Shown piece by piece: positions 45,479 through 54,592 of a stretch of 64,000 nucleotides of DNA (positions within the stretch are counted from its first letter, which is position 1; every line of letters begins with the position of its first letter). Both the position numbers and the translations under genes were made by a program. The notes under the pieces are model-generated. The model did no database searches. It was not told the origin of the DNA and saw nothing but the letters and a program-made list of their open reading frames with translations. The stretch covers positions 310,001 to 374,000 of the forward strand of contig CBDCXE010000005.1 in assembly GCA_965223725.1 (NCBI GenBank), read 5' to 3'. The DNA comes from CBDCXE01 sp965223725 [NCBI: Nitrospinota bacterium] (GTDB lineage Bacteria > Nitrospinota_A > UBA7883).

Positions 45479-46666
45479 ATGAATAAACTATCTGTCAAGG
45501 ATGTTGACCTAAAGGGCAAGCGGGTTTTTATCCGGGTCGATTTCAACGTTCCGCTGGATGATGACGGGAACGTGACCGACACCACAAGGATAGACAGGGC
45601 GCTACCAACCATCCAGCTGGCCATCGATCAAGGCGCCCGGGTGATCGTCGCGTCCCATCTGGGGCGGCCGAAGGGCCAGGTCAAACCGGAGTTTTCGTTG
45701 CGTCAGGTTGTGGATACGTTCAGCGACCACCTCGGCAAGCCTGTGCAATTTTGTGATGAATGTGTTGGCCCGAAAGCGGAGAAAGCTGTGGCAGAGCTTA
45801 ACGCTGGCGATGTGCTGTTGCTGGAAAACCTGCGGTTCCATAAAGAGGAGACCGCCAATGACGAAGCGTTCTCCCGCAGCCTGGCGTCGCTGGCGGATGT
45901 ATATGTGAACAACGCGTTTGGCACGGCCCATCGCGCCCATGCGTCGATAGAAGGGATCACACGCTTCATATCACCCGCCGTATCTGGGTTCCTGCTGCAG
46001 CGAGAGATCGAATATTTCAACAAGGCGATGACCAACCCGGAGCGGCCGTTGGCGGCGATCCTGGGCGGCGCCAAAGTATCTACCAAATTCAAGGCGCTGG
46101 AAAAACTGATCGACACGTGCGACATAATGCTGGTCGGCGGCGGAATGGCGTTCACGTTCCTGAAAGCCAGCGGTTACCAGATCGGCGACAACATTCTGGA
46201 AGAGGAGATGGTCGATAGCGCCAAAGCGATGATGGTGAAAGCAAAAGAGAGAGGGGTGAAACTCTATCTGCCGGTCGATTTTGTGGTGGCGGACGAGTTT
46301 AACGAAAACGCGAACACAGATGTTGTCACCTTCCAGGAACTGCCGAAGGGCAAACCTGCGCCCGACATCGGCCCGGCATCTATAGAACTTTTTAAGCTGG
46401 CGCTCAGGCCGGCCAGGACCATCGTCTGGAACGGCCCCATGGGTGTGTTCGAGATGGCCCCATTCGCCAAAGGGACCATGGCGATCGTCGATGCCATGGC
46501 CAACAGCGACGCGCTTACTGTGGTGGGCGGAGGCGACAGTGTGACGGCGGTTAACGTGTCGGGAATGGCGGAGAAGATGGATTTCCTATCCACCGGCGGC
46601 GGCGCGTTTCTGGAGATGATGGAGGGCAAACTGTTGCCCGGCATAGCGGCGTTGACCGACGCATAG
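45479..46666 (+). CDS. pgk: Phosphoglycerate kinase
   Basis: 395 aa from ATG 45479 (MNKLSVKDVDLKGKRVFIRV), the typical length; the frame extends upstream to 45404 inside gap but without homology. It makes ATP from 1,3-bisphosphoglycerate. Family blocks are RVDFNVPL, ASHLGRPKG, NAFGTAHRAHAS, ILGGAKVSTK, NGPMGVFE and STGGGAFLEMMEGK. The ribosome site is weak, so translation may be coupled to gap. Confidence 0.97.
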   Translation: MNKLSVKDVDLKGKRVFIRVDFNVPLDDDGNVTDTTRIDRALPTIQLAIDQGARVIVASHLGRPKGQVKPEFSLRQVVDTFSDHLGKPVQFCDECVGPKAEKAVAELNAGDVLLLENLRFHKEETANDEAFSRSLASLADVYVNNAFGTAHRAHASIEGITRFISPAVSGFLLQREIEYFNKAMTNPERPLAAILGGAKVSTKFKALEKLIDTCDIMLVGGGMAFTFLKASGYQIGDNILEEEMVDSAKAMMVKAKERGVKLYLPVDFVVADEFNENANTDVVTFQELPKGKPAPDIGPASIELFKLALRPARTIVWNGPMGVFEMAPFAKGTMAIVDAMANSDALTVVGGGDSVTAVNVSGMAEKMDFLSTGGGAFLEMMEGKLLPGIAALTDA

Positions 46667-46679
46667 ATAGAGAAGAACT

Positions 46680-47453
46680 ATGACACGCAAACTGCTGATC
46701 GCCGGCAACTGGAAGATGAACAACACCATCGAGGAATCGGTGGAGCTGGTCACCGGGATAATCGGGCATGAGCATGAAGAGCATAAGGTGGACATCGTCG
46801 TGGCGCCGCCATATATTGCCATCGCCCCTGTGTGCCGGGCCCTGGCCGATTCATTCCTGCAAGTAAGCGCACAGAATGTTTATTGGGAGCAGAGCGGCGC
46901 CTACACCGGCGAAGTCTCTGCCGGGATGATAAAAGAAGCCGGTTGCAAATGGGTGATCGTGGGCCATTCGGAGCGCCGCCAGCTGTTTGGCGAGACCGAT
47001 GAGACAGTGAACAAACGTACGATAGCAGCCCTTTCCGCAGGGCTGAAAGTCATAGTCTGCGTTGGTGAAACCTTGGAACAGAGGGAAGCGAACGAAACCT
47101 TCGATGTGTTGGACAGGCAGGTGGAGGGCGCCCTTAAGGATGTAAGTAAAAAGGATTGCTCCAATCTGGTAATCGCGTACGAGCCGGTGTGGGCCATTGG
47201 CACCGGCAAGACCGCCACATCCGATCAGGCGGACGAGGCGCATGCAAGGATACGGGGCAAGGTTAAACTGCTATATACAGAGACCATCGCCAACGCAACG
47301 CGGATTTTGTATGGCGGATCGGTGAAGCCGGGTAACGCGGAGGAGCTGCTGGGCAGAGAGCATGTCGATGGCGCGCTGGTGGGCGGGGCCAGCCTGAAAG
47401 CGGACGACTTCAACGCGATAATCAACGCCGGCATGCTGGCGCTGGACAGCTGA
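46680..47453 (+). CDS. tpiA: Triose-phosphate isomerase
   Basis: 257 aa. It interconverts DHAP and GAP. Lys12 is in AGNWKMN, His96 in VGHSERR, Glu168 in AYEPVWAIGTGKTA, and the phosphate-binding ILYGGSVKPGN lies near the end, so the active site is complete. It follows pgk by 13 bases with AGAGAAG upstream and ends 4 bases from the convergent bshC. Confidence 0.97.
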   Translation: MTRKLLIAGNWKMNNTIEESVELVTGIIGHEHEEHKVDIVVAPPYIAIAPVCRALADSFLQVSAQNVYWEQSGAYTGEVSAGMIKEAGCKWVIVGHSERRQLFGETDETVNKRTIAALSAGLKVIVCVGETLEQREANETFDVLDRQVEGALKDVSKKDCSNLVIAYEPVWAIGTGKTATSDQADEAHARIRGKVKLLYTETIANATRILYGGSVKPGNAEELLGREHVDGALVGGASLKADDFNAIINAGMLALDS

Positions 47454-47457
47454 ACAT

Positions 47458-48963
47458 TCAACCGAGCAGTGCCGCCACCTGCTCTGGTGTGAACAGAAAA
47501 TAGGGGTAGTCGCGGGCGTGGGCCACCTGATGTTCCCTCTCCTTCGGCTCCAGAGTTTTCAGCTCTTCTTTCAATTCCTTGATAACCGGCGCCAGCAATG
47601 CGCTCATTCTATTGTTGATATCGGCGATCATTCCACCCAGCAGCTTCTTGTCCGCGCCAGGTTTGTTGATCCAGTCGACCAGCTTGATTTTTTCCGTTTC
47701 CAGCGGGTGAAGCTCCGGCAGGGTGTCGGCCATTTTTTCAGGATGATGTTTTATCTCCCGCAAGGTGTGGTTGATTTCTTCTATGCGATTGGTTGGGTTT
47801 TCTGCCACGATCCCAGGGTGCAAGGTGGCGGTGAGGCATGTATACGCCGGCGGTTCGACCTTGTAAAACCGTTCAATAATTGGGTCGGTGATCGTATCAT
47901 ATTTCGCCCCGCCCACGCCATGGACGAACAGCTCACACACGAACAGCCGCAAATAAATGGACAATGTTATGGCCCGGGGCCTGATTCCATATCCTTTCGA
48001 ATCTGTTTCATCAAACCTGAACAGGTCTCCTTTGTCATCCTTTAGCTGACCGCTGCTGTCCGCGTATAAGTGCGTTCTCTCGCCGTTGCGCAGGAGCCAA
48101 AACGGCGTCTCCCGCCATTGCCCATCTATGCTCAAGGGCGGGAACGGGTTGGCCGGGTACCGCAGTTTATGCTCTTTTCTGTACCGGGCAAGCTCGCTGT
48201 TGTAGACCTCTGCGAATTCACCAAGGTTGTTGATGATATCGTTGGCAAATTTGGCAAATGCATCGCCGCCACATAGCCGAGAGACCGGCAACTCCAGCAA
48301 TCGATCGGTATAATGGCCCGCCCAGAGCCTTCGTAACAGTATTGACAGGGCGGTGTAATCGTATTGATCAACCTTGGTAGAGCCTATCCTGCCGAGGAAC
48401 TGCCGGAAAGCCGAACCAGGTTGATTTAACCTTGAATTATCAATGAGATTTGCAATACCCTTTAAGTTGTTTATAAGCATAACCTGGTCAATCTGCACTG
48501 TTTCGTACGAGTGGTTTGTCTGGTGTTCACACAATGTATGGTCCATGCGAACCAGGCTCTCTTGAACAGTCGGGACCGGGACCGACTCGTCTTTGAACTC
48601 ATCGGAGTCAACCGTTATGTTCAGAGCAGTGGCGCCAGATTCTGACGCCTGCCTTGCAATTGCAATAGGTTTGATGGCTATACCAGGGTGGTAAAAAGTC
48701 GGTTGATGACCGCTGGCGATCAGCGGCGCCGATGGATCGACACTATTAGTATCAAGGCCAAGATTGCGCGTATAGTTTATCGCCGAGTCGAGGGCATCTG
48801 TTCTGGCCTGTCTAGCGACTTCCGCAAGCGGTTCTCCATCGATTTTAATATCCCGGTCCAGATTGCGGTTGGCTTCCATCAGCGCCGGGTAACCAGATAG
48901 AGCTGGCTCTTCCAAGAGCTCTCTATCATTTATGGGCACTCTAAAAGGGTCAGTTTTCAGCAT
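47458..48963 (-). CDS. bshC: Putative bacillithiol cysteine-adding enzyme
   Basis: 501 aa. BshC joins cysteine to glucosaminyl-malate in bacillithiol synthesis. The signature SGHQPTFYHPGIAIKPIAIARQA (HxGH-like nucleotide region, about residue 85), NITVDSDEF, FVHGVGGAKYDTITD and a C-terminal coiled region (PVIKELKEELKTLEPKEREH) match the family. It is 23 bases after bshB1 on the same strand. BshA, the first enzyme, is not in the window. Confidence 0.88.
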   Translation of the reverse strand: MLKTDPFRVPINDRELLEEPALSGYPALMEANRNLDRDIKIDGEPLAEVARQARTDALDSAINYTRNLGLDTNSVDPSAPLIASGHQPTFYHPGIAIKPIAIARQASESGATALNITVDSDEFKDESVPVPTVQESLVRMDHTLCEHQTNHSYETVQIDQVMLINNLKGIANLIDNSRLNQPGSAFRQFLGRIGSTKVDQYDYTALSILLRRLWAGHYTDRLLELPVSRLCGGDAFAKFANDIINNLGEFAEVYNSELARYRKEHKLRYPANPFPPLSIDGQWRETPFWLLRNGERTHLYADSSGQLKDDKGDLFRFDETDSKGYGIRPRAITLSIYLRLFVCELFVHGVGGAKYDTITDPIIERFYKVEPPAYTCLTATLHPGIVAENPTNRIEEINHTLREIKHHPEKMADTLPELHPLETEKIKLVDWINKPGADKKLLGGMIADINNRMSALLAPVIKELKEELKTLEPKEREHQVAHARDYPYFLFTPEQVAALLG

Positions 48964-48986
48964 CAGAAACCAGAATCTATACGCGG

Positions 48987-49673
48987 TTATAAAACAAGGT
49001 CACGGACACTTGAAAGCCCGATCTCTTCTTTCGACATTACTGGCTCGCCATATTCAGTCCCGATCAGATAGCCAAAATATGCCCCGATCTTCCTGAACCT
49101 GTCGACAATCATCGCTTCTCTTCCAGAGGCGGCGAACTGAGATTTATAGGCCAAAATAGCCTCCAGCTTTTTCTCGAAAGTAGAAGATACATCCAGTATG
49201 AAAGAAGGTTGTGCATGAAGCTTCAGATGGGAAGCGAAATAATACATAAGCTTTGGAGGATAGAATGGTTCGCCCGGTATATTGGTTTTCGTCAGCTTGG
49301 CGTCGAACCGCGCTTTTTCTGCAATGGCGGAGCTGGCTATATGGTCCGGATGGGCGTCCACGTTGTCTTGTATAAACAGAATGTTGGGGCGAAGCTTACG
49401 GTAAACTTCCGCCACCTTGTGACGGGCCGGTACGGAGTCCTCCAGCTCCCGGTTGGGCAGACCCAGGATTATCCGCTCTTTGATACCCAGAATATCAGCA
49501 GCCTGTTTCGCCTCTTCCACCCTAGTCTGCGGGTTGCCGAACGGTGTGGGCTCGCCGTTGGTCAGGTCGAGCATGGCCACCTCCATGCCAGCCTCCACCA
49601 TCAAAGCCACAGAAGCGCCGAACCCCAGCTCTATGTCGTCGGGATGTGTTCCGACAACGAGGGCATCGACCAT
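48987..49673 (-). CDS. bshB1: N-acetylglucosaminyl-malate deacetylase
   Basis: 228 aa, LmbE/PIG-L family zinc deacetylase. The metal-binding site is VVGTHPDDIELGFG near residue 8 with the partner His in VDAHPDHIASS; LTNGEPTPFG and RIILGLPNRELED are typical of BshB1. It makes glucosaminyl-malate, the substrate of bshC downstream. Its first 43 bases overlap the end of the GT2 gene in another frame. Confidence 0.88.
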   Translation of the reverse strand: MVDALVVGTHPDDIELGFGASVALMVEAGMEVAMLDLTNGEPTPFGNPQTRVEEAKQAADILGIKERIILGLPNRELEDSVPARHKVAEVYRKLRPNILFIQDNVDAHPDHIASSAIAEKARFDAKLTKTNIPGEPFYPPKLMYYFASHLKLHAQPSFILDVSSTFEKKLEAILAYKSQFAASGREAMIVDRFRKIGAYFGYLIGTEYGEPVMSKEEIGLSSVRDLVL

Positions 49674-50359
49674 CTATCCAGCTCCTTCTGTAATATCCGT
49701 TTGTAATAGTCGAGCCGAATGTCTGGTTCGTCCAGGTTCCCGCCAAACTTGCGCGCAAAACTTTTATAGATGCGCGGAACGGCAATCTCGCCCACATTCA
49801 GTTCAAAATATTTTGCCTGCACCCAAAACTGTATCGGCATGGCGTAACCTGGCTCTGTCAGTTTTAGCTTTTCCAACGCTGACGTTCTGTAACATTTGAA
49901 CCCGCAAAACGAATCTGTCAGCTCCAGGCCCAGGGCCTGATTCATGATTTGGGTAATGGTTACATTTATCTGTTTGCGGTCTGCTGGGGCATCGTTATTA
50001 CGGAAGTTGTTTTCAAGATATCTGCTGCCGGATAGCACATCCAGTTCTCCGATATTTTTAAACATCTTTGGGATCATGCATGGCTCGTGCTGTTCGTCGC
50101 AGTCGATGGTTATTACCAGGTCATACCTTCCATCAATGGCAAAATTGAATCCATCGATCAGCGACTGGCCATAACCGGCATTTTCAGCGTGCCGCATGAC
50201 CAATAAATCATCGATCTTATCCAGGGCATGCTCTGACCCATCGCTGGAGCCGTCGTCGATGGCCAGGATATCGCCTGAATGGTACATCTTGATGCGTGTT
50301 ATAACTTTATCCAGCGTTGGGGCTTCATTATAAACTGGAACTATTACTAACTTTCTCAT
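49631..50359 (-). CDS. Family 2 glycosyltransferase (dolichol-phosphate mannose synthase-like)
   Basis: 242 aa, GT-A fold. Start LVIVPVYNEAPTLDKVI, nucleotide-sugar site LAIDDGSSDGSEHAL and ITIDCDEQHEP (DxD-like) are seen; SGSRYLENNFRNND and the FCGFKCYRTSALEKLKL segment are typical of membrane-lipid-linked transferases of this type. No membrane segment. It overlaps bshB1, so it is cotranscribed with the bacillithiol genes, though it is not the GT4-type BshA. The acceptor is unknown. Confidence 0.85.
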   Translation of the reverse strand: MRKLVIVPVYNEAPTLDKVITRIKMYHSGDILAIDDGSSDGSEHALDKIDDLLVMRHAENAGYGQSLIDGFNFAIDGRYDLVITIDCDEQHEPCMIPKMFKNIGELDVLSGSRYLENNFRNNDAPADRKQINVTITQIMNQALGLELTDSFCGFKCYRTSALEKLKLTEPGYAMPIQFWVQAKYFELNVGEIAVPRIYKSFARKFGGNLDEPDIRLDYYKRILQKELDRWSMPSLSEHIPTT

Positions 50360-50624
50360 ATCAAAAATAGCTTAATATACTTTCATTGGTTAAACTGTAT
50401 CATAGCAGTTTCGCAAGTTATTACTGAACTCCCAAGCTGCATAACCACTTCTATCGATGTTACTTTGCGCTTGATATGCCGTCAAGAACAAACCATATGG
50501 TATCCTGCTGTTTTCTCCGTATCCATGGAATTTCTGGTAGATATTTTCGATGATGGTAAACTGTTTCAATTAACATTGGAAAGCACATGATGTGTGGACG
50601 TATTCATGAAACATACAGGAACCG

Positions 50625-51992
50625 ATGGAAAAATTTGACGTTGTAATAATTGGCGCCGGGCCAGGGGGGTATGCGGCGGCGTTGCGGGCCGCTTCTAATG
50701 GGTCGAGTGTGGCCCTGATTGAAAAGGATAAGCTGGGCGGCGCGTGCCTGAACCGTGGCTGCATACCGGCCAAATCGTGGATAGCTGCCGCAGAGACTGT
50801 GGAACACGCCAAACTACTCCACGAGCTGGCCGTCAACCCCTTCGAGTATGAGTTGGATTATGCCAAGGTCGTGGCGCGGCACAGGAAAATAGTAGCGCAA
50901 TTCGGCAAATCTCTGGGCGCGTTACTGAAAAAAAGCGGCGTCAAACTTTACGATGGGGAAGGGCGGTTCACATCCCCCAACCAGATCAATGTCGCCGGAC
51001 CGGATGGCGTGGTCGAGCTGACCTTCGATAATGCAATCATCGCCACCGGCTCCAGATCTGTTCGGCTGTTTGACGTTGACTCACCCCACATAATAACCAG
51101 CGAGTCGTTGTTCACGCTGAACAGCCTGCCAAAATCGCTACTGATAGTAGGGGCAGGGGCGATCGGGTGCGAGCTGGCCGGATTCATGGTCCGCATGGGT
51201 GTGGGTGTGACGATGGTGGAGATGATGCCCGGAATCTTGCCCATGGAGGACCACGATATCTCCGCCACCATGGAGCGGGAATTCAAAAAGCTGAAGGTGA
51301 AAATTATCAAGGGCGCCCGGATCACGGCGTTTGATCCCGCGGCTAAAGACATCAGCGCCACATTGGATAACGGCGATACCATAACCGCGGATAAAATGTT
51401 GGTGTCTGTCGGCCGGGAATACGCCACAGATGGACTGGGGCTGGAGAGCGCCGGCGTGGAGGTTAATGGGAAAGGCGCGATCATGACCGACGAAAATATG
51501 AAGACCAGCGTATCAGGTATTTATGCGGTGGGCGACGTGGCCGGGCGGAATATGCTGGCTTACACCGCCTATCGGGAGGGCGCCTTCGCGGCGGATCGAT
51601 GCGCCGGGCGCAAAGATGTGGAGCTGGAGGAGACAGCGGTACCATCGGTGGTGTTTACGATTCCTGAAATCGGTTCCGTCGGGTTAACGGAAGAGAAAGC
51701 GCCGGACAACGCGAGGGTAGGGATCTTCATGTTCCGCGGGCTGGCCCGGGCGCACGCCACCGGCGAGATCACCGGATTTGTAAAGATCATCGCAGACCAC
51801 GATAGCGACCGTCTGCTAGGCGCGCACATCATCGGGCCGAGAGCTACAGATATGATTCATATCCTGTCAATAGCATTATCGACCGGTATGACTGCGCGGC
51901 AGGTTGGGTCACTGCTATTCGCCCATCCTACATTCGCCGAGGCGATAGTGGAAGCTGTCCACGACATCCATGGAGAGTCGCTGCACAAATAG
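50625..51992 (+). CDS. lpdA: Dihydrolipoyl dehydrogenase
   Basis: 455 aa. FAD/NAD disulfide oxidoreductase of 2-oxoacid dehydrogenase or glycine cleavage complexes. FAD site VVIIGAGPGGYAAALRAAS, redox pair Cys41/Cys46 in GGACLNRGCIPAKSW, NAD site LIVGAGAIGCELAG, second FAD motif ISGIYAVGDVAG, and the C-terminal His-Glu dyad in FAHPTFAEAIVEA. No complex partners are nearby. A purine-rich CAGGAA lies upstream. It converges on nfnB with 18 bases between. Confidence 0.94.
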   Translation: MEKFDVVIIGAGPGGYAAALRAASNGSSVALIEKDKLGGACLNRGCIPAKSWIAAAETVEHAKLLHELAVNPFEYELDYAKVVARHRKIVAQFGKSLGALLKKSGVKLYDGEGRFTSPNQINVAGPDGVVELTFDNAIIATGSRSVRLFDVDSPHIITSESLFTLNSLPKSLLIVGAGAIGCELAGFMVRMGVGVTMVEMMPGILPMEDHDISATMEREFKKLKVKIIKGARITAFDPAAKDISATLDNGDTITADKMLVSVGREYATDGLGLESAGVEVNGKGAIMTDENMKTSVSGIYAVGDVAGRNMLAYTAYREGAFAADRCAGRKDVELEETAVPSVVFTIPEIGSVGLTEEKAPDNARVGIFMFRGLARAHATGEITGFVKIIADHDSDRLLGAHIIGPRATDMIHILSIALSTGMTARQVGSLLFAHPTFAEAIVEAVHDIHGESLHK

Positions 51993-52010
51993 CCGACCCG
52001 TTGGCCGGGG

Positions 52011-53510
52011 CTATCGTTTGCCGGTGGCGAATTTCCCTTCCCACAGGATGCATGGGCCGTTTTGTTCCGTGGGGATATCCAGCTCATGATCAAACTTGCC
52101 CATCAGGTATTCATGAATATACTTGGCGGCGGTCTTCGCCTGGCCCATGGCAAGGATAACGGTTGACCCGCCGGTGATGGAGTCGCCCCCGGCAAAGACA
52201 CCTTCCTTGCTGGTGTGGCAGGTGACTTCATCGACCATGATGATGCCCCATTTGTTTACCCGCAGATCATCTGTGGCGTTTGGTATTACAGGATTAACAT
52301 CGCAGCCCAGGGAGAACACGACAGTGTCGATATCGTCGATAAACTCTTCCCCGGTGGAGACAGGCCTGCGGCGGCCAGACTCGTCCGGCTCCGACAGCTC
52401 CATCACCTCGCACTTGATCGCTTTGACAAAGTTGTTTTCATCACCGATAAACTCCACCGGATTAGAGAGCCACTTGAAGTCGATGAACTCCTGTTCGGCG
52501 TGCTCCAGCTCTTCGGTTCTGGCCGGCGCCTCCGCCCGGGACCTTCGGTAATAGCAGGTAACGTTGGCCCCCAGCCGTTTGCCGGTGCGCAGAACATCCA
52601 TGGCCGTGTTACCGGCGCCGATGACCGCCATCTTTTTACCCTGATAGATCGGCGTTGTATAATCGGGGAACTCGTTGGCGTGCATCAGGTATATTCTTGT
52701 CAGATATTCGTTGGCGGAGTAGACGCCGTTCAGGTTTTGGCCCGGGATACCCAGCATCTTCGGCAGGCCGGCGCCGGTGCCTATGAACACAGCGTCGAAC
52801 CCTTCCTGCTCCAGCAGGTCGTCCACCGTCAGTATCTTGCCGATGATCATGTTATAGACGAACTTGACGCCCATATCCTCCAGCAGCTTCAAATCCTCGT
52901 CTATGATATCAAGCGGCAGACGGAACCGGGGTATACCGTATACCATGACGCCGCCACCACGATGGAACGCTTCGAACACTGTGACATCGTGCCCTTTTTT
53001 GCAGAGCTCATACGCGCAGGTCAGCCCGGCCGGGCCAGAACCGACCACCGCCACCCTTTTACCAGAAGGAGGGTCTATTTCCGGTATACGTGGCAGATTA
53101 TGCTCCCGCTCATAATCCGCCACGAACCGCTCCAGGTTGCCGATGGCCACAGGGTCATTTTTCTTGCCAACTATACAGACCTGTTCGCACTGTTTATCCT
53201 GTGGGCAGACCCGGCCGCACGCCGCCGGCAGAAAGTTGGTCTCCCGGATTTTGCTCGCCGCCGCCGCCACATCGCCCTCCTCGATCAACTTCAGAAAAGC
53301 CGGAATGTCTATACTGACCGGGCAGCCGCCGATGCAATCCGGCTTTTTGCACTGGATGCATCGCATCGCTTCATCCTGCGCCTGTTCCATGGTATAGCCG
53401 ATGGGCACCTCGTCCATTGTGTGTATTCGTTCTTCGGCGGAATTCAACGGCATTTCGTTGCGAGGTTTTTTCATCCGCTCTTTCGAGCTTGGTCCTTTTT
53501 TATCTGACAT
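52011..53510 (-). CDS. nfnB: NADPH-dependent ferredoxin:NADP oxidoreductase large subunit (NfnB / GltD-like)
   Basis: 499 aa. The N-terminal quarter holds cysteine sets for two [4Fe-4S] clusters (CIQCKKPDCIGGCPVSIDIP and ACGRVCPQDKQCEQVC). The rest is a two-dinucleotide-binding flavoprotein with VAVVGSGPAGLTCAYELCKKGH (FAD) and MAVIGAGNTAMDVLRTGKRLG (NADPH), ending VFAGGDSITGGSTVILAMGQAKTAA. Such proteins are annotated as glutamate synthase small subunits, but pairing with an NfnA-like gene 4 bases upstream points to NfnAB or sulfide-dehydrogenase SudAB, which couple ferredoxin, NADH and NADPH pools by electron bifurcation. Confidence 0.88.
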   Translation of the reverse strand: MSDKKGPSSKERMKKPRNEMPLNSAEERIHTMDEVPIGYTMEQAQDEAMRCIQCKKPDCIGGCPVSIDIPAFLKLIEEGDVAAAASKIRETNFLPAACGRVCPQDKQCEQVCIVGKKNDPVAIGNLERFVADYEREHNLPRIPEIDPPSGKRVAVVGSGPAGLTCAYELCKKGHDVTVFEAFHRGGGVMVYGIPRFRLPLDIIDEDLKLLEDMGVKFVYNMIIGKILTVDDLLEQEGFDAVFIGTGAGLPKMLGIPGQNLNGVYSANEYLTRIYLMHANEFPDYTTPIYQGKKMAVIGAGNTAMDVLRTGKRLGANVTCYYRRSRAEAPARTEELEHAEQEFIDFKWLSNPVEFIGDENNFVKAIKCEVMELSEPDESGRRRPVSTGEEFIDDIDTVVFSLGCDVNPVIPNATDDLRVNKWGIIMVDEVTCHTSKEGVFAGGDSITGGSTVILAMGQAKTAAKYIHEYLMGKFDHELDIPTEQNGPCILWEGKFATGKR

Positions 53511-53514
53511 CTTT

Positions 53515-54369
53515 CTATTTCCCCCCGGTTTCCATTGCTTCTACTGCGATTTTTTCCTTATCGACAAACATTTTCTGCCTTTTCATAAGCTGGTCGAAAT
53601 CGACCTGATGACCGTCGAAGTCCGGCCCATGAAAGCAGGCGAACTTCGTCTCGCCGCCCACGTTGACCCTGCAGGCGCCGCACATGCCGGTTCCATCAAC
53701 CATGATAGCGTTCAGCGAAACCCAGCTTTTTATACCGGTCCCTTCCGTCATTTTGCACACCGCAATCATCATCGGGACAGGCCCGACAGCCAGCGTCATG
53801 GCGACTTGCTCTTCCGCCATGATTTTTTCCAGCGCGTGGGTGACAAACCCTTCGATGCCGTCGGAGCCATCGTTGGTGGTTGTATATACCTCGTCGCAAA
53901 CCTCGCGCAGTTCATCGACCATGATCAGCAGATTCTTCGTCCTGGCGCCCACGACGCCGATCACCCGGTTGCCCAGCGCCTTCAGGTCGCGCGCTGTGGG
54001 TATGATGGCGCCTGTTCCATAGCCGCCACCTAGCAAAACGCAGGTTCCGTCATGCTTTGATACGTGCGAGCGCTCACCCAGCGGGCCTACGATATCCTCG
54101 AAGCAGTCGCCCACTTCCTTTTCGGTCGCTTCTGTGGATGTGCGGCCCGTGGCCATGATGATGACCTCTAGATAGCCCTCATCACGGTTCCAACCGCATA
54201 TGGAGAGCGGTATCCGTTCACTGTGCGAGTTGGGTCTGACGATTATGAACTGACCCGCCTCGATTTTTTTGGCGATAAGTGGGGCGTTGAGCTTGAAATG
54301 ATATGTTTTTTCGCAAAGCTCTCTTTTTGATATTATTTTGAAATCTTGCTGGTATCTGTTAATCGACAT
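53515..54369 (-). CDS. nfnA: Ferredoxin:NADP oxidoreductase small subunit (NfnA / SudB-like)
   Basis: 284 aa. FNR-like FAD domain (residues about 10-100, with RIPLSICGW), NAD-binding GGGYGTGAIIPTARDLKALGN, and a C-terminal [2Fe-2S] site GMCGACRVNVGGETKFACFHGPDFDGHQVD. It resembles dihydroorotate dehydrogenase electron-transfer subunits and pairs with nfnB, which it precedes by 4 bases in one operon. It would bind FAD and NAD(H) in a bifurcating complex. Confidence 0.88.
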   Translation of the reverse strand: MSINRYQQDFKIISKRELCEKTYHFKLNAPLIAKKIEAGQFIIVRPNSHSERIPLSICGWNRDEGYLEVIIMATGRTSTEATEKEVGDCFEDIVGPLGERSHVSKHDGTCVLLGGGYGTGAIIPTARDLKALGNRVIGVVGARTKNLLIMVDELREVCDEVYTTTNDGSDGIEGFVTHALEKIMAEEQVAMTLAVGPVPMMIAVCKMTEGTGIKSWVSLNAIMVDGTGMCGACRVNVGGETKFACFHGPDFDGHQVDFDQLMKRQKMFVDKEKIAVEAMETGGK

Positions 54370-54592
54370 TTCGCCTCTTTCGTAATTTACATATATTTCC
54401 AGTGTTGCATATTTCGCGCGCCAGGGAAGTTTAATATAGCGATGCCGCTCACTTCAGGCTATTTATTCTACCCACGTCTGCTTATGCAAGCTAGATGTTA
54501 CACATTATGCCGGTTTTTGGCAATCGCAGTTATAAATCTGCTTATATACTATTGGTGATGGTAGATTATTTCGAGAATGACAAAGCTGCTGT

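Noticed and set aside
51989-52014. ATAGCC/GGCTAT inverted repeat between lpdA and nfnB
   Set aside because: The stem is only 6 bp with a 14-base loop, and it overlaps both stop codons. Too weak to call a terminator.
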